NCBI RefSeq assembly: GCF_002355155.1
Contig: NZ_AP017369.1
Location: forward strand, 372,001 to 436,000
Direction: 5' to 3'
Source of the DNA: Corynebacterium suranareeae
GTDB taxonomy: Bacteria > Actinomycetota > Actinomycetes > Mycobacteriales > Mycobacteriaceae
DNA: 64,000 nt
This document shows, piece after piece, positions 29,497 through 38,622 of the stretch. The notes beneath the pieces are model-generated. The model saw only the letters and a list, made by a program, of their open reading frames with translations, had not been told where the DNA came from and searched no databases. The position numbers and the translations under genes are program-made. Within the stretch, counting starts at the first letter, position 1. Every line of letters starts with the position of its first letter.

Positions 29497-30918
29497 GTGA
29501 AGTGGAATTTTCCAGAATTTTTTAGTTTCTCTAGCAGGGAAAACACTGCTGATAGTACTAGCGATAAAGAACATGAAAATGCAACGGAGCTAGCGGCCGA
29601 AGCTTTAGCGGATGTCATTTTTCAGTGGAAAAACTGGGTCTACCGACGCGTTGATAGTGTGCATCCATCCGAAGGAGCTCGAGGGAGACTCAGACACTCC
29701 ATGGATTGCGAAGCTCCACCGGACCCACGGCTTGCGTACAACGAAGTTGAACGCCGTTATAACGATATTAATGACGTAAAGGGACAACTAACGGTCCCGC
29801 TAGCGTTCATTGAAAAAGGCCCGATGCGTCATCTTGATGTCTGGAGAAATGATGGGACGAGCATTCCTATCCTTGGTTCGGAAGAAACTAGTGAACTAAT
29901 GGTGGCTGTCCTCATGCTGTTTTTGAAGAAAAATGGCATCGAGCGAACATCCGAACTTGAAGATGCGATGCGTGCCCTTGTGGCATCTAGAGAAAAAGGA
30001 AACCTAGCAAAAGCAACGAACTTAATTGAAAGTGGGATGTGGGAGGGTAAAACATTATGGGATAGTAATGATCCTGCAGTGAGGTTTGATGTGGGAACAA
30101 AAGACTTGCTTTTGAATCTATCTACTGATTTTTTGTTGATGGGTTTGTTGCCCACAGAAACTTCTGGAGTCAGGCAAGTTTTAAAATTTTCATATCACTG
30201 GGTGGTTGAATTACCTGATAGAGGGCTTCTTAGGTCATTGTGGGGTAGCGTATGTGTCGCATTTCGAGCAGCTCCAATGGAAATTGAATTACCAACACAT
30301 ATGCCGACAGAGGCGAAATCATACCATCTTGAATTTCATACACCGCCTGAGTTAGATATTCAGGAGTTATCGCTTCCAGTTGAGCCCATCAATCAAGGTC
30401 ATCAGGTCGGCTATCCAACTGACTCTAATAGGACGCCCATTGCCCATGTGCACTCGAATTTTTCCGAGATCATGACCGCAAATGCAAAGGTAAAATTGGA
30501 GGTTCCCAAAAGGGGAATTTGGGTTACTGCACTTTTATCGAATACATTAACTGCCGGAATTTTTATACTTGCTTTGTTATTACCCAATGCAACTGATGCT
30601 CTGCGTAGCGTCGGTGGAAATGCAGCGGCCCTAATGCTTGCGGCACCAGCAGTATTTGTAAGTTTTCTCATCTTTCCTAAAGAACATATTTTTGTATCTT
30701 CTATGCTTAATCCACTTCGTATCGTTGTAGGAGTATGTGCGCTACTGCTCTTTACGATGGCAGGAAGCCTTGTGGGTGGACTGGAGCGACCACTACTTAT
30801 TCTTCTGTGGTCATTTGGGGCTGGGTTTTCAGTGCTAGTTGTTAGTGCACTAGCATTAGGTCCACTCCTAGGAAAGCTTTTTGAGAGGTTGCACCTGCGC
30901 CCTAGTACTAAGAACTGA
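29497..30918 (+). CDS. Four-helix membrane protein of unknown function
   Basis: From GTG 29497 (GGGGG eight bases before) about 473 residues; ATG 29464 is possible but abuts the asd terminator. A large soluble N-terminal part contains a VPLAFIEKGPMRHLDV...IPILGSEE segment resembling a recurrent actinobacterial family of hypothetical membrane proteins; around residue 300 is SYHLEFHTPPEL. Four hydrophobic helices fill the last 150 residues. Its base composition is more A/T-rich than the neighbours (many ATT, GAA, TTA codons), which might indicate acquisition. Function unknown. Confidence 0.72.
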   Translation: MKWNFPEFFSFSSRENTADSTSDKEHENATELAAEALADVIFQWKNWVYRRVDSVHPSEGARGRLRHSMDCEAPPDPRLAYNEVERRYNDINDVKGQLTVPLAFIEKGPMRHLDVWRNDGTSIPILGSEETSELMVAVLMLFLKKNGIERTSELEDAMRALVASREKGNLAKATNLIESGMWEGKTLWDSNDPAVRFDVGTKDLLLNLSTDFLLMGLLPTETSGVRQVLKFSYHWVVELPDRGLLRSLWGSVCVAFRAAPMEIELPTHMPTEAKSYHLEFHTPPELDIQELSLPVEPINQGHQVGYPTDSNRTPIAHVHSNFSEIMTANAKVKLEVPKRGIWVTALLSNTLTAGIFILALLLPNATDALRSVGGNAAALMLAAPAVFVSFLIFPKEHIFVSSMLNPLRIVVGVCALLLFTMAGSLVGGLERPLLILLWSFGAGFSVLVVSALALGPLLGKLFERLHLRPSTKN

Positions 30919-31016
30919 TGTAGAGTTTGTGGAAAGATGAGTTAGAAATCCCAGGTTGTAGACGTCATGGGCGATGCATCATTACTTTTAAATGAGTAAG
31001 AACCTTAAGGATAAAT

Positions 31017-31205
31017 ATGGGAAAGATTAAAGGAAGCGCACCTCGAAGAGCTGTCGTTCGGGGCGGGGTTATTACTTCTATTGCCGGAGGAAAATCATCT
31101 GCGAGCGTAAAAATTAAAGATTCAGTTTTAGATAAACACAAAGTATTAATGCGGTCAAAGGATTCTAGGGTGGGTAAGAGTCGTTTTGATCGCGTAGCTA
31201 AATAG
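31017..31205 (+). CDS. Small basic protein, hypothetical
   Basis: 62 residues, strongly basic (KGSAPRRAVVRGG, KHKVLMRSKDSRVGKSRF), no membrane segment. AAGGA lies seven bases before the ATG, a good ribosome site, which makes it more credible than neighbouring short frames. It lies just downstream of the four-helix protein gene and might be co-transcribed. No family recognised. Confidence 0.45.
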   Translation: MGKIKGSAPRRAVVRGGVITSIAGGKSSASVKIKDSVLDKHKVLMRSKDSRVGKSRFDRVAK

Positions 31206-31228
31206 GTCTGACAAATGGAACCCATCCA

Positions 31229-31810
31229 CTAACCTTGAGCGGATTTACCATCTTCTTCAGATGAATCACCGGCAGCTGTGGCAGAGATAAGGTCAGCTCG
31301 TGCCCTCGCTACGCGGGAACGGATTGTTCCTACTCGCACGTCGGCAATTTTTGCTGCTTCTTCATAGGTATAGCCCAATACTTGGGTGAGGATTAGGGCT
31401 TCGCGGCGTTCTGGGGGGAGGGCGTCGATAAGCGTGCGGACGTCGATCCACTCGGACCAGATGCCCGCATTGCTAGCGTCGGTGGCACCTGTGTTTTCGT
31501 ATTCGACGATGGATTTGCGGGGGCGTGCCATGTCATGGCGGATGTTGTCGACCCAGACGCGTCGGGCTAGTGATAGCAACCAGGTGCGTGCTGAGGAACG
31601 CGCGGCGAAGCGGGGGAGGGCTCCCATGACGCGTAGGTAGGTTTCTTGGGTGAGGTCATCGGCGATTTCGTGGCCGCCGAGGTGAGCTAAAAGGCGCCAA
31701 ACATCATCTTGAGTTTCTCGAATGAAATCGGTGAGTGCTGCGCGATCGCCACGGCCGGCGGCAAGGGCCAGCTCGGTGACGTGGGCGTCGTTGCGCTCTT
31801 TTGACTTCAC
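31229..31810 (-). CDS. sigC: ECF sigma factor SigC
   Basis: Alternative sigma factor, 193 residues. Region 2 shows DDLTQETYLRVMGALPRF and ARTWLLSLARRVWVDNIR; region 4 is LPPERREALILTQVLGYTYEEAAKIADVRVGTIRSRVARAR, a classic ECF helix-turn-helix. No anti-sigma gene follows. In C. glutamicum SigC governs the branched quinol oxidation pathway, according to published work; gene position agrees with that factor. Confidence 0.9.
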   Translation of the reverse strand: MKSKERNDAHVTELALAAGRGDRAALTDFIRETQDDVWRLLAHLGGHEIADDLTQETYLRVMGALPRFAARSSARTWLLSLARRVWVDNIRHDMARPRKSIVEYENTGATDASNAGIWSEWIDVRTLIDALPPERREALILTQVLGYTYEEAAKIADVRVGTIRSRVARARADLISATAAGDSSEEDGKSAQG

Positions 31811-32014
31811 AATGGCTCAGAATACCAGCTCAGGGAGGGGTCATCATAAAGCTCCGGAGGGGGTGTCAATATAGGCAAAAAGAATCATACTTTTGTCTTT
31901 TTGCTGGCAGTTTGTAAAAGACTTACTTGGGCGGTGGCACTAAGTGACATTCTCGGGTAGACTATCAATCAGACTCAATCCATAGGTAACCCGCATAAAA
32001 GGAAGGTAAGGCTA

Positions 32015-33565
32015 ATGTCTGAGCAGTCAGCAGTAGACCAGATCGTGGATCGCGGAATGCGTCCAAAGCTTTCTGGAAACACCACCCGCCACAACGGAGC
32101 GCCAGTTCCATCTGAGAACATCTCCACAACCGCAGGCCCACAGGGGCCTAACGTTCTCAATGACATCCACCTCATTGAGAAGCTGGCACACTTTAACCGT
32201 GAGAACGTTCCAGAGCGTATTCCTCACGCAAAGGGCCACGGCGCTTTCGGTGAACTGCACATTACTGAAGACGTTTCCCAGTACACCAAGGCAGACCTTT
32301 TCCAGCCCGGCAAGGTCACCCCACTGGCTATTCGTTTCTCCACCGTTGCTGGTGAGCAGGGCTCCCCAGATACCTGGCGTGACGTTCACGGTTTCGCTCT
32401 TCGCTTCTACACTGAAGAGGGCAACTACGACATCGTGGGTAACAACACCCCAACCTTCTTCCTTCGTGACGGCATGAAGTTCCCTGACTTCATCCACTCC
32501 CAGAAGCGCCTCAACAAGAACGGTCTGCGCGATGCAGACATGCAGTGGGATTTCTGGACCCGCACCCCTGAATCAGCACACCAGGTGACCTATCTGATGG
32601 GTGACCGCGGTACCCCTAAGACCTCCCGCCACCAGGATGGTTTCGGCTCCCACACCTTCCAGTGGATCAACGCTGAAGGCAAGCCAGTATGGGTTAAGTA
32701 CCACTTCAAGACCCGCCAGGGCTGGGATTGCTTCACCGACGCTGAGGCAGCAGAGGTTGCTGGCCAGAACGCTGATTACCAGCGCGAGGACCTTTACAAC
32801 GCAATCGAAAACGGCGACTTCCCAATCTGGGACGTCAAGGTTCAGATCATGCCTTTCGAGGATGCAGAGAACTACCGTTGGAACCCATTCGATCTGACCA
32901 AGACCTGGTCTCAGAAGGATTACCCACTGATCCCAGTTGGTTACTTCATTCTGAACCGCAACCCACGCAACTTCTTCGCACAGATCGAGCAGATTGCACT
33001 GGATCCAGGCAACATCGTTCCAGGTGTTGGACTGTCCCCAGACCGCATGCTTCAGGCCCGTGTCTTCGCATATGCTGATCAGCAGCGTTACCGCATTGGA
33101 CCTAACTACCGCGATCTGCCAGTAAACCGTCCAATCAACGAGGTCAACACCTACAGCCGCGAAGGTTCCATGCAGTACATCTTCGATGCTGAAGGCGAGC
33201 CATCCTACAGCCCTAACCGCTACGACAAGGGTGCAGGCTACTTGGACAATGGTCAGGACTCTTCCTCCAACCACACCTCCTACGGCCAGGCTGACGATAT
33301 CTACGTCAACCCAGATCCACACGGCACCGATCTGGTTCGCGCTGCATACGTTAAGCACCAGGATGATGATGACTTCATCCAGCCAGGCATCCTTTACCGC
33401 GAGGTTCTGGATGAGGGCGAGAAGGAGCGTTTGGCAGACAACATCTCCAACGCAATGCAGGGTATCTCTGAGGAAACCGAGCCACGTGTCTACGACTACT
33501 GGAACAAGGTTGATGAGAACCTCGGCGCACGCGTCAAGGAGCTTTACCTCCAGAAGAAGGCGTAA
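32015..33565 (+). CDS. katA: Catalase KatA
   Basis: Heme catalase degrading hydrogen peroxide in the cytoplasm. 516 residues. Distal-heme motif RIPHAKGHGAFGEL with essential His, Asn in FDIVGNNTPTFF-type segment (here YDIVGNNTPTFFLRD), and the proximal segment RMLQARVFAYADQQRYRIG. AAGGAAGG precedes the ATG. Codon usage is highly optimised (CGC, AAG, CTG, TTC), implying high expression. Ended by a strong terminator. Confidence 0.96.
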   Translation: MSEQSAVDQIVDRGMRPKLSGNTTRHNGAPVPSENISTTAGPQGPNVLNDIHLIEKLAHFNRENVPERIPHAKGHGAFGELHITEDVSQYTKADLFQPGKVTPLAIRFSTVAGEQGSPDTWRDVHGFALRFYTEEGNYDIVGNNTPTFFLRDGMKFPDFIHSQKRLNKNGLRDADMQWDFWTRTPESAHQVTYLMGDRGTPKTSRHQDGFGSHTFQWINAEGKPVWVKYHFKTRQGWDCFTDAEAAEVAGQNADYQREDLYNAIENGDFPIWDVKVQIMPFEDAENYRWNPFDLTKTWSQKDYPLIPVGYFILNRNPRNFFAQIEQIALDPGNIVPGVGLSPDRMLQARVFAYADQQRYRIGPNYRDLPVNRPINEVNTYSREGSMQYIFDAEGEPSYSPNRYDKGAGYLDNGQDSSSNHTSYGQADDIYVNPDPHGTDLVRAAYVKHQDDDDFIQPGILYREVLDEGEKERLADNISNAMQGISEETEPRVYDYWNKVDENLGARVKELYLQKKA

Positions 33566-33579
33566 GTCCTTCTGACCTA

Positions 33580-33621
33580 AAATGAGGGCCTATCCGCCAA
33601 TGGTGGATAGGCCCTCATTTG
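33580..33621 (+). terminator. Terminator of katA
   Basis: AATGAGGGCCTATCCGCC pairs with GGTGGATAGGCCCTCATTT, directly after the katA stop. The symmetric T/A flanks could also serve the convergent small secreted protein gene. Confidence 0.92.
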
Positions 33622-33644
33622 TCTTTGAAGCTAGTTGAGAAAAA

Positions 33645-33938
33645 TTAGCTAGACAGCAGATCCGCAATTCCCAAGGTTACTGCGGTGGAACCGATGGCGG
33701 TGGAGCCGAGTCCAACGGCAAAGAAGCCAGCGGTGCTCTGAATTGCACCTTCAACCTGTGCAGCTTGAGCGGCAGGCAGGAAGCTTAACAGATCAGTGAC
33801 TTCTTGTGGAAGCTGGATCCCAGAGCTGAGGTTGGAGGAACCAGTGGTCGAGCCAGCTTCCTGCGCGCTAGCGACTCCAGTGCCTCCAGCCAGGGCTGCG
33901 GTAGTGATTGCAATTGCTGCGATAGATTTCATGCGCAT
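33645..33938 (-). CDS. Small secreted protein, paralogue A
   Basis: 97 residues with a signal peptide (MRMKSIAAIAITTAALAGG) and cleavage likely after ASAQ. The mature part is short: IQLPQEVTDLLSFLPAAQAAQVEGAIQSTAGFFAVGLGS, then a hydrophobic end. It is clearly related to the protein at 35673-35966 (shared start, PQE segment, and AIQSTAG). No function is known. The pair brackets the lrp-brnFE locus. Confidence 0.82.
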   Translation of the reverse strand: MRMKSIAAIAITTAALAGGTGVASAQEAGSTTGSSNLSSGIQLPQEVTDLLSFLPAAQAAQVEGAIQSTAGFFAVGLGSTAIGSTAVTLGIADLLSS

Positions 33939-33989
33939 GGGATCAGTCCTTCACTAGATAAAAAAGATTCATGTTCCAAACTACATGTT

Positions 33990-34445
33990 TCACACTTGGG
34001 GACGCGCTGGTTTGACCACTTTCATGGCAAAACGTGATGAGATCTTTGCAATTCCTGGCACGGTTTGGATGTGGTTAGACAGAAATTGTTCATACGCTTC
34101 CAAATCGGCAACACCAATGCGGACAAAATAATCGGGCGAACCAAAAAGCCTATGTAGCTCCAACACTTCATCGTGCTGCGCAACGGAGCTTTCAAAGTTA
34201 TCTACTGTGGAGCGGTCAAAGTTGCTGAGTGTAACATCCACGGTCACCTCAAATCCACGATTCATCACCGCGGGGTGAATGTCTGCACTGTAGCCCAAAA
34301 TGATTCCCTCGGCCTCCAAACGCTGCACCCTCCTCAAGCAAGGTCCCGGGGTGAGACGCACTTTGTCAGCTAGTGCGAGATTTGAGATACGTGCATTCGC
34401 GCTAAGCTCAGCAATAATTGCGCGATCAATGGAATCAAGCTTCAT
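33990..34445 (-). CDS. lrp: Lrp/AsnC-family regulator Lrp
   Basis: Activator of the branched-chain amino acid exporter brnFE. ATG 34445 gives 151 residues; a GTG nine bases upstream is less likely. An N-terminal winged helix-turn-helix (IDRAIIAELSANARISNLALADKVRLTPGPCLRRVQRLEAEGII) is followed by the ligand-binding RAM domain. It is divergent from brnF with only about 74 bases between, where it presumably binds. Confidence 0.95.
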   Translation of the reverse strand: MKLDSIDRAIIAELSANARISNLALADKVRLTPGPCLRRVQRLEAEGIILGYSADIHPAVMNRGFEVTVDVTLSNFDRSTVDNFESSVAQHDEVLELHRLFGSPDYFVRIGVADLEAYEQFLSNHIQTVPGIAKISSRFAMKVVKPARPQV

Positions 34446-34519
34446 ATATTGCACAATAGCCTATTTGAGGTGCGCAAACTGGCAACAAAACTACCCGGTA
34501 TTTGTGTGATGATTGTAAT

Positions 34520-35275
34520 GTGCAAAAAACGCAAGAGATTCATTCAAGCCTGGAGGTTTCAGCGTCCAAGGCGGCCCTGGAACCAGGGGATAAAGGTTAT
34601 CGGCGCTACGAAATCGCGCAAGGTCTAAAAACCTCCCTTGCTGCAGGTTTGGGTATGTATCCGATTGGTATTGCGTTTGGTCTCTTGGTTATTCAATACG
34701 GATACGAATGGTGGGCGGCTCCACTATTTTCCGGACTCATCTTCGCAGGTTCCACGGAAATGTTGGTCATCGCCCTTGTTGTCGGTGCAGCTCCCTTGGG
34801 CGCCATCGCGCTCACCACATTGCTGGTGAACTTCCGCCACGTATTCTATGCGTTTTCATTCCCGCTGCATGTGGTCAAAAACCCCATTGCTCGCTTCTAT
34901 TCGGTTTTTGCGCTTATCGACGAAGCCTACGCAGTCACTGCGGCCAGGCCCGCAGGCTGGTCAGCGTGGCGACTTATCTCGATGCAAATAGCGTTTCACT
35001 CCTACTGGGTATTCGGCGGTCTCACCGGAGTGGCGATCGCAGAGTTAATCCCTTTTGAAATTAAGGGCCTCGAATTCGCTCTTTGTGCTCTCTTTGTCAC
35101 GCTGACTTTGGATTCCTGTCGAACGAAGAAACAGATCCCTTCTTTGCTGCTCGCAGCTTTGAGCTTCACCATCGCTCTTGTGGTAATTCCAGGCCAGGCC
35201 CTATTTGCAGCGCTGCTGATCTTCTTAGGGCTGTTGACTATCCGGTACTTCTTCTTGGGAAAGGCTGCTAAATGA
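34520..35275 (+). CDS. brnF: Branched-chain amino acid/methionine exporter, large subunit BrnF
   Basis: Exports Leu, Ile, Val and Met with BrnE. GTG 34520 yields the established 251 residues; the frame extends upstream without ribosome site. AzlC family: GMYPIGIAFG, FAGSTEM and NFRHVFYAFS motifs, six to seven helices. Its stop overlaps the brnE start (ATGA), so the subunits are translated together. Confidence 0.95.
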   Translation: MQKTQEIHSSLEVSASKAALEPGDKGYRRYEIAQGLKTSLAAGLGMYPIGIAFGLLVIQYGYEWWAAPLFSGLIFAGSTEMLVIALVVGAAPLGAIALTTLLVNFRHVFYAFSFPLHVVKNPIARFYSVFALIDEAYAVTAARPAGWSAWRLISMQIAFHSYWVFGGLTGVAIAELIPFEIKGLEFALCALFVTLTLDSCRTKKQIPSLLLAALSFTIALVVIPGQALFAALLIFLGLLTIRYFFLGKAAK

Positions 35276-35598
35276 CAACTGATTTCTCCTATATTCTCCT
35301 TGTTGTCGCGGTGTGTGCAGTCATTACTTTTGCGCTCCGGGCGGTTCCGTTCTTAATCCTCAAACCTCTGCGTGAATCACAATTTGTGGGCAAAATGGCG
35401 ATGTGGATGCCTGCAGGAATCCTTGCAATTTTGACCGCCTCTACATTTCGCGGCAACACGATAGATCTAAAGACTCTAACTCTTGGCCTCATTGCTGTTG
35501 TGATTACGGTGGTGGCGCATCTTCTTGGTGGTCGGCGCACGCTGCTCAGCGTTGGCGCTGGCACCATCGTTTTTGTTGGACTGGTGAACCTGTTCTAA
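35272..35598 (+). CDS. brnE: Branched-chain amino acid/methionine exporter, small subunit BrnE
   Basis: 108 residues, AzlD family, three to four helices, with the characteristic LRAVPFLILKPLRES and MPAGILAI segments. Starts inside the brnF stop codon. It closes the operon before a two-way terminator. Confidence 0.95.
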   Translation: MTTDFSYILLVVAVCAVITFALRAVPFLILKPLRESQFVGKMAMWMPAGILAILTASTFRGNTIDLKTLTLGLIAVVITVVAHLLGGRRTLLSVGAGTIVFVGLVNLF

Positions 35599-35611
35599 AA
35601 CTGTATAAATA

Positions 35612-35659
35612 ACAAAAATCCGCGTGCCCTCAACCTGAAAGGGATGCGGATTTTTGTTT
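35612..35659. terminator. Two-way terminator between brnE and secreted protein gene
   Basis: AAAAATCCGC...GCGGATTTTTG with an interrupted inner stem; both sides have A/T runs so it can act for both convergent genes. Confidence 0.82.
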
Positions 35660-35672
35660 AATTCGAGAGGTC

Positions 35673-35966
35673 TTAAGCAGACAGAGCTGCAGAACCGATG
35701 GCTCCCAAACCGAGGAATGGGAGAACGATTGGAAGGATGATGCTAGCGGTGCTGTTTAGTGCAACCGAACCTGCGGTGCTCTGGATTGCAGATTCAGCAT
35801 CGGCGTAGGAGATTCCTGGCACGAAGTTCTGCACGGTCTGGACGAATTCTTGAGGGATCTCAATCATGGAACTAGGGCTAACCTGCTGAGCATTAGCAAC
35901 ACTTGCGGTTGCGCCCATAATTACTGCGGTGGAAAGTACGATAGCTGCAACTGACTTGAAACGCAT
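35673..35966 (-). CDS. Small secreted protein, paralogue B
   Basis: 97 residues: signal peptide MRFKSVAAIVLSTAVIMGAT, cleavage likely at VANAQ, then IEIPQEFVQTVQNFVPGISYADAESAIQSTAGSVAL and a hydrophobic C-terminus. Same length as the product at 33645-33938 and the same key segments; the two are duplicates on either side of lrp-brnFE. AAGGAG precedes the ATG by seven bases. Function unknown. Confidence 0.82.
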   Translation of the reverse strand: MRFKSVAAIVLSTAVIMGATASVANAQQVSPSSMIEIPQEFVQTVQNFVPGISYADAESAIQSTAGSVALNSTASIILPIVLPFLGLGAIGSAALSA

Positions 35967-36074
35967 AGGGACTCCTTAAAAAATACTGCATGGAAAATGA
36001 GCTTGCCCCTACGAGGCTAATGTATGAGATTTGATAGTTCTCTGCATTGGCATGTGTTCTACATCTAATTATTT

Positions 36075-36422
36075 TTAGCCGATTTGAAGGATTGTGCGCA
36101 GGCTGGCGAACGTCTCCGGTTGAACTTGGTGGAAGACGGTACGACCTTCAGGGATTCTTACCAATAGACCAGCGTCAGTCATCTTTTTCAGGTGGTGGGA
36201 GATGGTGGGTTGACTAAGTCCCATGATCTCGGTGAGTTCGTTGACCGTAGTGGGGGCGCAACCTTCTGCTGCAAGGTGGGACAGGATTCTCAAACGAACT
36301 GGCTCCCCGAGCGCTTTGAAAATCTCGGCGTAACGTTCGGCATCGTCCTCACTGAGAGGTTCTGCCGCTAGTGAGCAGCATTCTGCAGGGTTAATGAGCG
36401 GTAGGTCGATGGGTGTGGTCAT
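36075..36422 (-). CDS. arsR: ArsR-family arsenite-responsive repressor
   Basis: Winged-helix repressor of the arsenic operon. Choosing ATG 36422 gives 115 residues with Cys15, Cys16 and Cys55, exactly the arsenite-binding triad described for C. glutamicum ArsR, and that decided the start (an ATG nine bases earlier would shift the numbers). DNA-recognition helix: LSQPTISHHLKKM. Divergent from acr3 with a dyad in between. Confidence 0.93.
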   Translation of the reverse strand: MTTPIDLPLINPAECCSLAAEPLSEDDAERYAEIFKALGEPVRLRILSHLAAEGCAPTTVNELTEIMGLSQPTISHHLKKMTDAGLLVRIPEGRTVFHQVQPETFASLRTILQIG

Positions 36423-36436
36423 GTTCGTCATTATAT

Positions 36437-36485
36437 ATTGACGTGCATCGATATTGAAGGTATTTTTATATCGACAAACATCAAT
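36437..36485. promoter_or_regulatory. Probable ArsR operator
   Basis: Inverted repeat ATTGACGTGCATCGATA (36437-36453) and TATCGACAAACATCAAT (36469-36485), matching at about 13 of 17 pairs, placed between divergent arsR and acr3. Position and symmetry fit an ArsR-type operator. Confidence 0.7.
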
Positions 36486-36503
36486 ATGATTGAAAGTTGG
36501 CTC

Positions 36504-37574
36504 ATGACCCTTACTAAAGAGCATCCGACAAGCTCGATGTCGTTCCTCGACCGCTGGTTAGCCGCTTGGATCTTCTTGGCGATGGCGGCCGGATTGATGA
36601 TCGGCAAGGTTTTTCCAGGAATTGGGACGCTTTTGAGTGCGGTGGAAATCAGTGGAATTTCCATTCCAATTGCCATTGGCCTGATCGTCATGATGTATCC
36701 ACCTTTGGCCAAGGTGCGCTACGACAAAACTAAAGAAATCACCACAGACCGCACTCTCATGGTGGTGTCGATTGTGTTGAACTGGATCGTTGGACCAGCA
36801 CTCATGTTTATCCTGGCGTGGCTGTTTCTTCCCGATCAACCAGAGCTTCGCACTGGGCTAATTATTGTCGGCCTTGCGCGCTGTATCGCGATGGTTTTGG
36901 TATGGAGTGATCTTGCCTGTGGCGACCGGGAAGCAACTGCTGTGCTGGTAGCCATTAACTCGGTGTTCCAGATCCTCATGTTCGGTGTGCTTGGTTGGTT
37001 TTACTTGCAGATTCTTCCCTCGTGGCTGGGGCTTGACACCACGTCGGTGACTTTCTCTGTGATATCAATCGTGACATCCGTTCTCGTGTTCTTGGGCGTA
37101 CCACTTGTAGCTGGTGTTTTATCCCGCGTCATTGGTGAAAAAGCAAAGGGACGACGCTGGTACGAAGACACGTTCCTGCCCAAGATTTCACCCTTGGCGC
37201 TGATAGGTTTGCTGTACACAATTGTTGTGCTGTTTTCTTTGCAGGGGGATGAAATTACAGCGCAGCCATGGACGGTGGCTCGGCTAGCACTGCCATTGTT
37301 GATTTATTTTGTGGGTATGTTTTTCATTTCCCTGGTGGTATCCAAACTATCCGGGTTAACTTATGAGCGTGCTGCTTCCGTGTCTTTTACTGCAGCAGGA
37401 AACAACTTCGAACTAGCGATTGCAGTATCGATTGGCACATTTGGTGCGACATCACCGCAGGCGTTAGCCGGAACGATCGGCCCTTTGATTGAAGTCCCAG
37501 TATTAGTTGGATTGGTTTATGTCATGTTGTGGCTTGGACCAAAAATCTTTAAAAAGGAGAATGCAGGATCATGA
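36504..37574 (+). CDS. acr3: Arsenite efflux pump Acr3 (ArsB)
   Basis: Ten-helix arsenite/proton antiporter of the BASS superfamily. ATG 36504 gives 356 residues. Cys127 in [11 protein letters not shown] and Glu303 in [10 protein letters not shown] correspond to the two residues shown to be essential in a C. glutamicum Acr3 (there Cys129 and Glu305). Stop overlaps the arsC start (ATGA). Confidence 0.93.
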   Translation: MTLTKEHPTSSMSFLDRWLAAWIFLAMAAGLMIGKVFPGIGTLLSAVEISGISIPIAIGLIVMMYPPLAKVRYDKTKEITTDRTLMVVSIVLNWIVGPALMFILAWLFLPDQPELRTGLIIVGLARCIAMVLVWSDLACGDREATAVLVAINSVFQILMFGVLGWFYLQILPSWLGLDTTSVTFSVISIVTSVLVFLGVPLVAGVLSRVIGEKAKGRRWYEDTFLPKISPLALIGLLYTIVVLFSLQGDEITAQPWTVARLALPLLIYFVGMFFISLVVSKLSGLTYERAASVSFTAAGNNFELAIAVSIGTFGATSPQALAGTIGPLIEVPVLVGLVYVMLWLGPKIFKKENAGS

Positions 37575-37960
37575 AATCAGTTTTGTTTGTGTGCGTCGGA
37601 AATGGCGGAAAATCACAGATGGCGGCGGCGCTGGCACAGAAGTATGCGTCAGATTCAGTAGAGATCCATTCTGCCGGAACCAAGCCTGCCCAGGGGCTAA
37701 ACCAATTGTCTGTGGAATCCATCGCTGAGGTGGGTGCTGATATGTCGCAAGGAATTCCCAAAGGGATTGATCCGGAGCTGCTGAGCACTGTCGATCGCGT
37801 GATCATTTTGGGCGATGATGCGCAGATAGATATGCCTGAAGCCGCAACAGGCACACTTGAGCGTTGGTCAATTGTGGAGCCGGATGCTCAAGGAATGGAA
37901 CGCATGCGTATTGTGCGGGATCAGATCGATAATCGAGTCCAAGCTTTGCTAGCTGAATAA
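37571..37960 (+). CDS. arsC: Arsenate reductase, mycothiol-dependent type
   Basis: 129 residues of the low-molecular-weight phosphatase fold. The P-loop is Cys8-VGNGG-Lys14-Ser15, with Lys where classical family members have Arg, and there is no resolving Cys pair; this is the single-Cys class that forms an arseno-mycothiol adduct reduced by mycoredoxin. Reduces arsenate so Acr3 can export arsenite. Confidence 0.9.
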   Translation: MKSVLFVCVGNGGKSQMAAALAQKYASDSVEIHSAGTKPAQGLNQLSVESIAEVGADMSQGIPKGIDPELLSTVDRVIILGDDAQIDMPEAATGTLERWSIVEPDAQGMERMRIVRDQIDNRVQALLAE

Positions 37961-37966
37961 GAGCAA

Positions 37967-38013
37967 TAAAAAGGGGCGTGCCAGCAATAACTTGTTGGCA
38001 CGCCCCTTTTTTA
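37967..38013. terminator. Two-way terminator between arsC and mrpG
   Basis: AAAAAGGGGCGTGCCAGCAA pairs with TTGTTGGCACGCCCC followed by TTTTTT. Both convergent genes end within 25 bases. Confidence 0.93.
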
Positions 38014-38021
38014 AAAGCAGT

Positions 38022-38342
38022 TTATTTGGATCGTCTATTATCCACCACGGTCACACCATAGATAGAGCGTCCCATGTAGTAGGAACCAACGGAACCGATG
38101 ACCCACACGCCGATGATGGCGATGATCGCACGGATGAAGTTGTTGGGGTTAAATCCATCAACGGACCAGCTGTGAATCAGCAGCGCAATGATGAGCAGCG
38201 GAATGGAAACACCCACGGTGGGGCCAAGCAGATTGGCTCGGGTGAGCGGATCCGGTGCTCGCCACAAAGCGATTGCAGTACCTAGAGAAAACAGACCTGC
38301 GAGGATCACGAGGATGGAGACGATGATCTCTGGAATGGTCAT
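38022..38342 (-). CDS. mrpG: Mrp antiporter subunit G
   Basis: 106 residues, three helices, with the MnhG/PhaG pattern LWRAPDPLTRANLLGPTVGVSIPLL. Last gene of the multi-subunit Na+(K+)/H+ antiporter operon; abuts mrpF. Confidence 0.92.
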   Translation of the reverse strand: MTIPEIIVSILVILAGLFSLGTAIALWRAPDPLTRANLLGPTVGVSIPLLIIALLIHSWSVDGFNPNNFIRAIIAIIGVWVIGSVGSYYMGRSIYGVTVVDNRRSK

Positions 38343-38615
38343 TTACCTGCGTCCCTTCGAAATGATGCGAGCCATGGACAGGGTTGGGAGTACGCCACCT
38401 AAGACTGCGGCAAGAAGTGCAATCTCAAAGGCGATCGAGGTTGGGTTGTTGAGTACCCAGATGAGGTAGATCGCGATCATGGAGTAGAAAACCATGTCGG
38501 AAAGCACAGCGCGGGTGAGGAAATCTTTGGTGCGCAGAATAAGAACCAGGGCAGATAAAAGGGAGAGCGCAAACATGCAGATGCCAACTGTGGTGACAAT
38601 TTCAAAAGCAGTCAT
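38343..38615 (-). CDS. mrpF: Mrp antiporter subunit F
   Basis: 90 residues from ATG 38615, three helices, with RTKDFLTRAVLSDMVFYSMIAI typical of MnhF/PhaF. Longer upstream frame lies in mrpE and was ignored. Eight bases separate it from mrpE. Confidence 0.92.
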   Translation of the reverse strand: MTAFEIVTTVGICMFALSLLSALVLILRTKDFLTRAVLSDMVFYSMIAIYLIWVLNNPTSIAFEIALLAAVLGGVLPTLSMARIISKGRR

Positions 38616-38622
38616 GTTGTTT

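Noticed and set aside
32573..33358. 261-codon open frame antisense to katA
   Set aside because: katA is complete and highly codon-biased; the antisense frame has no start signal.
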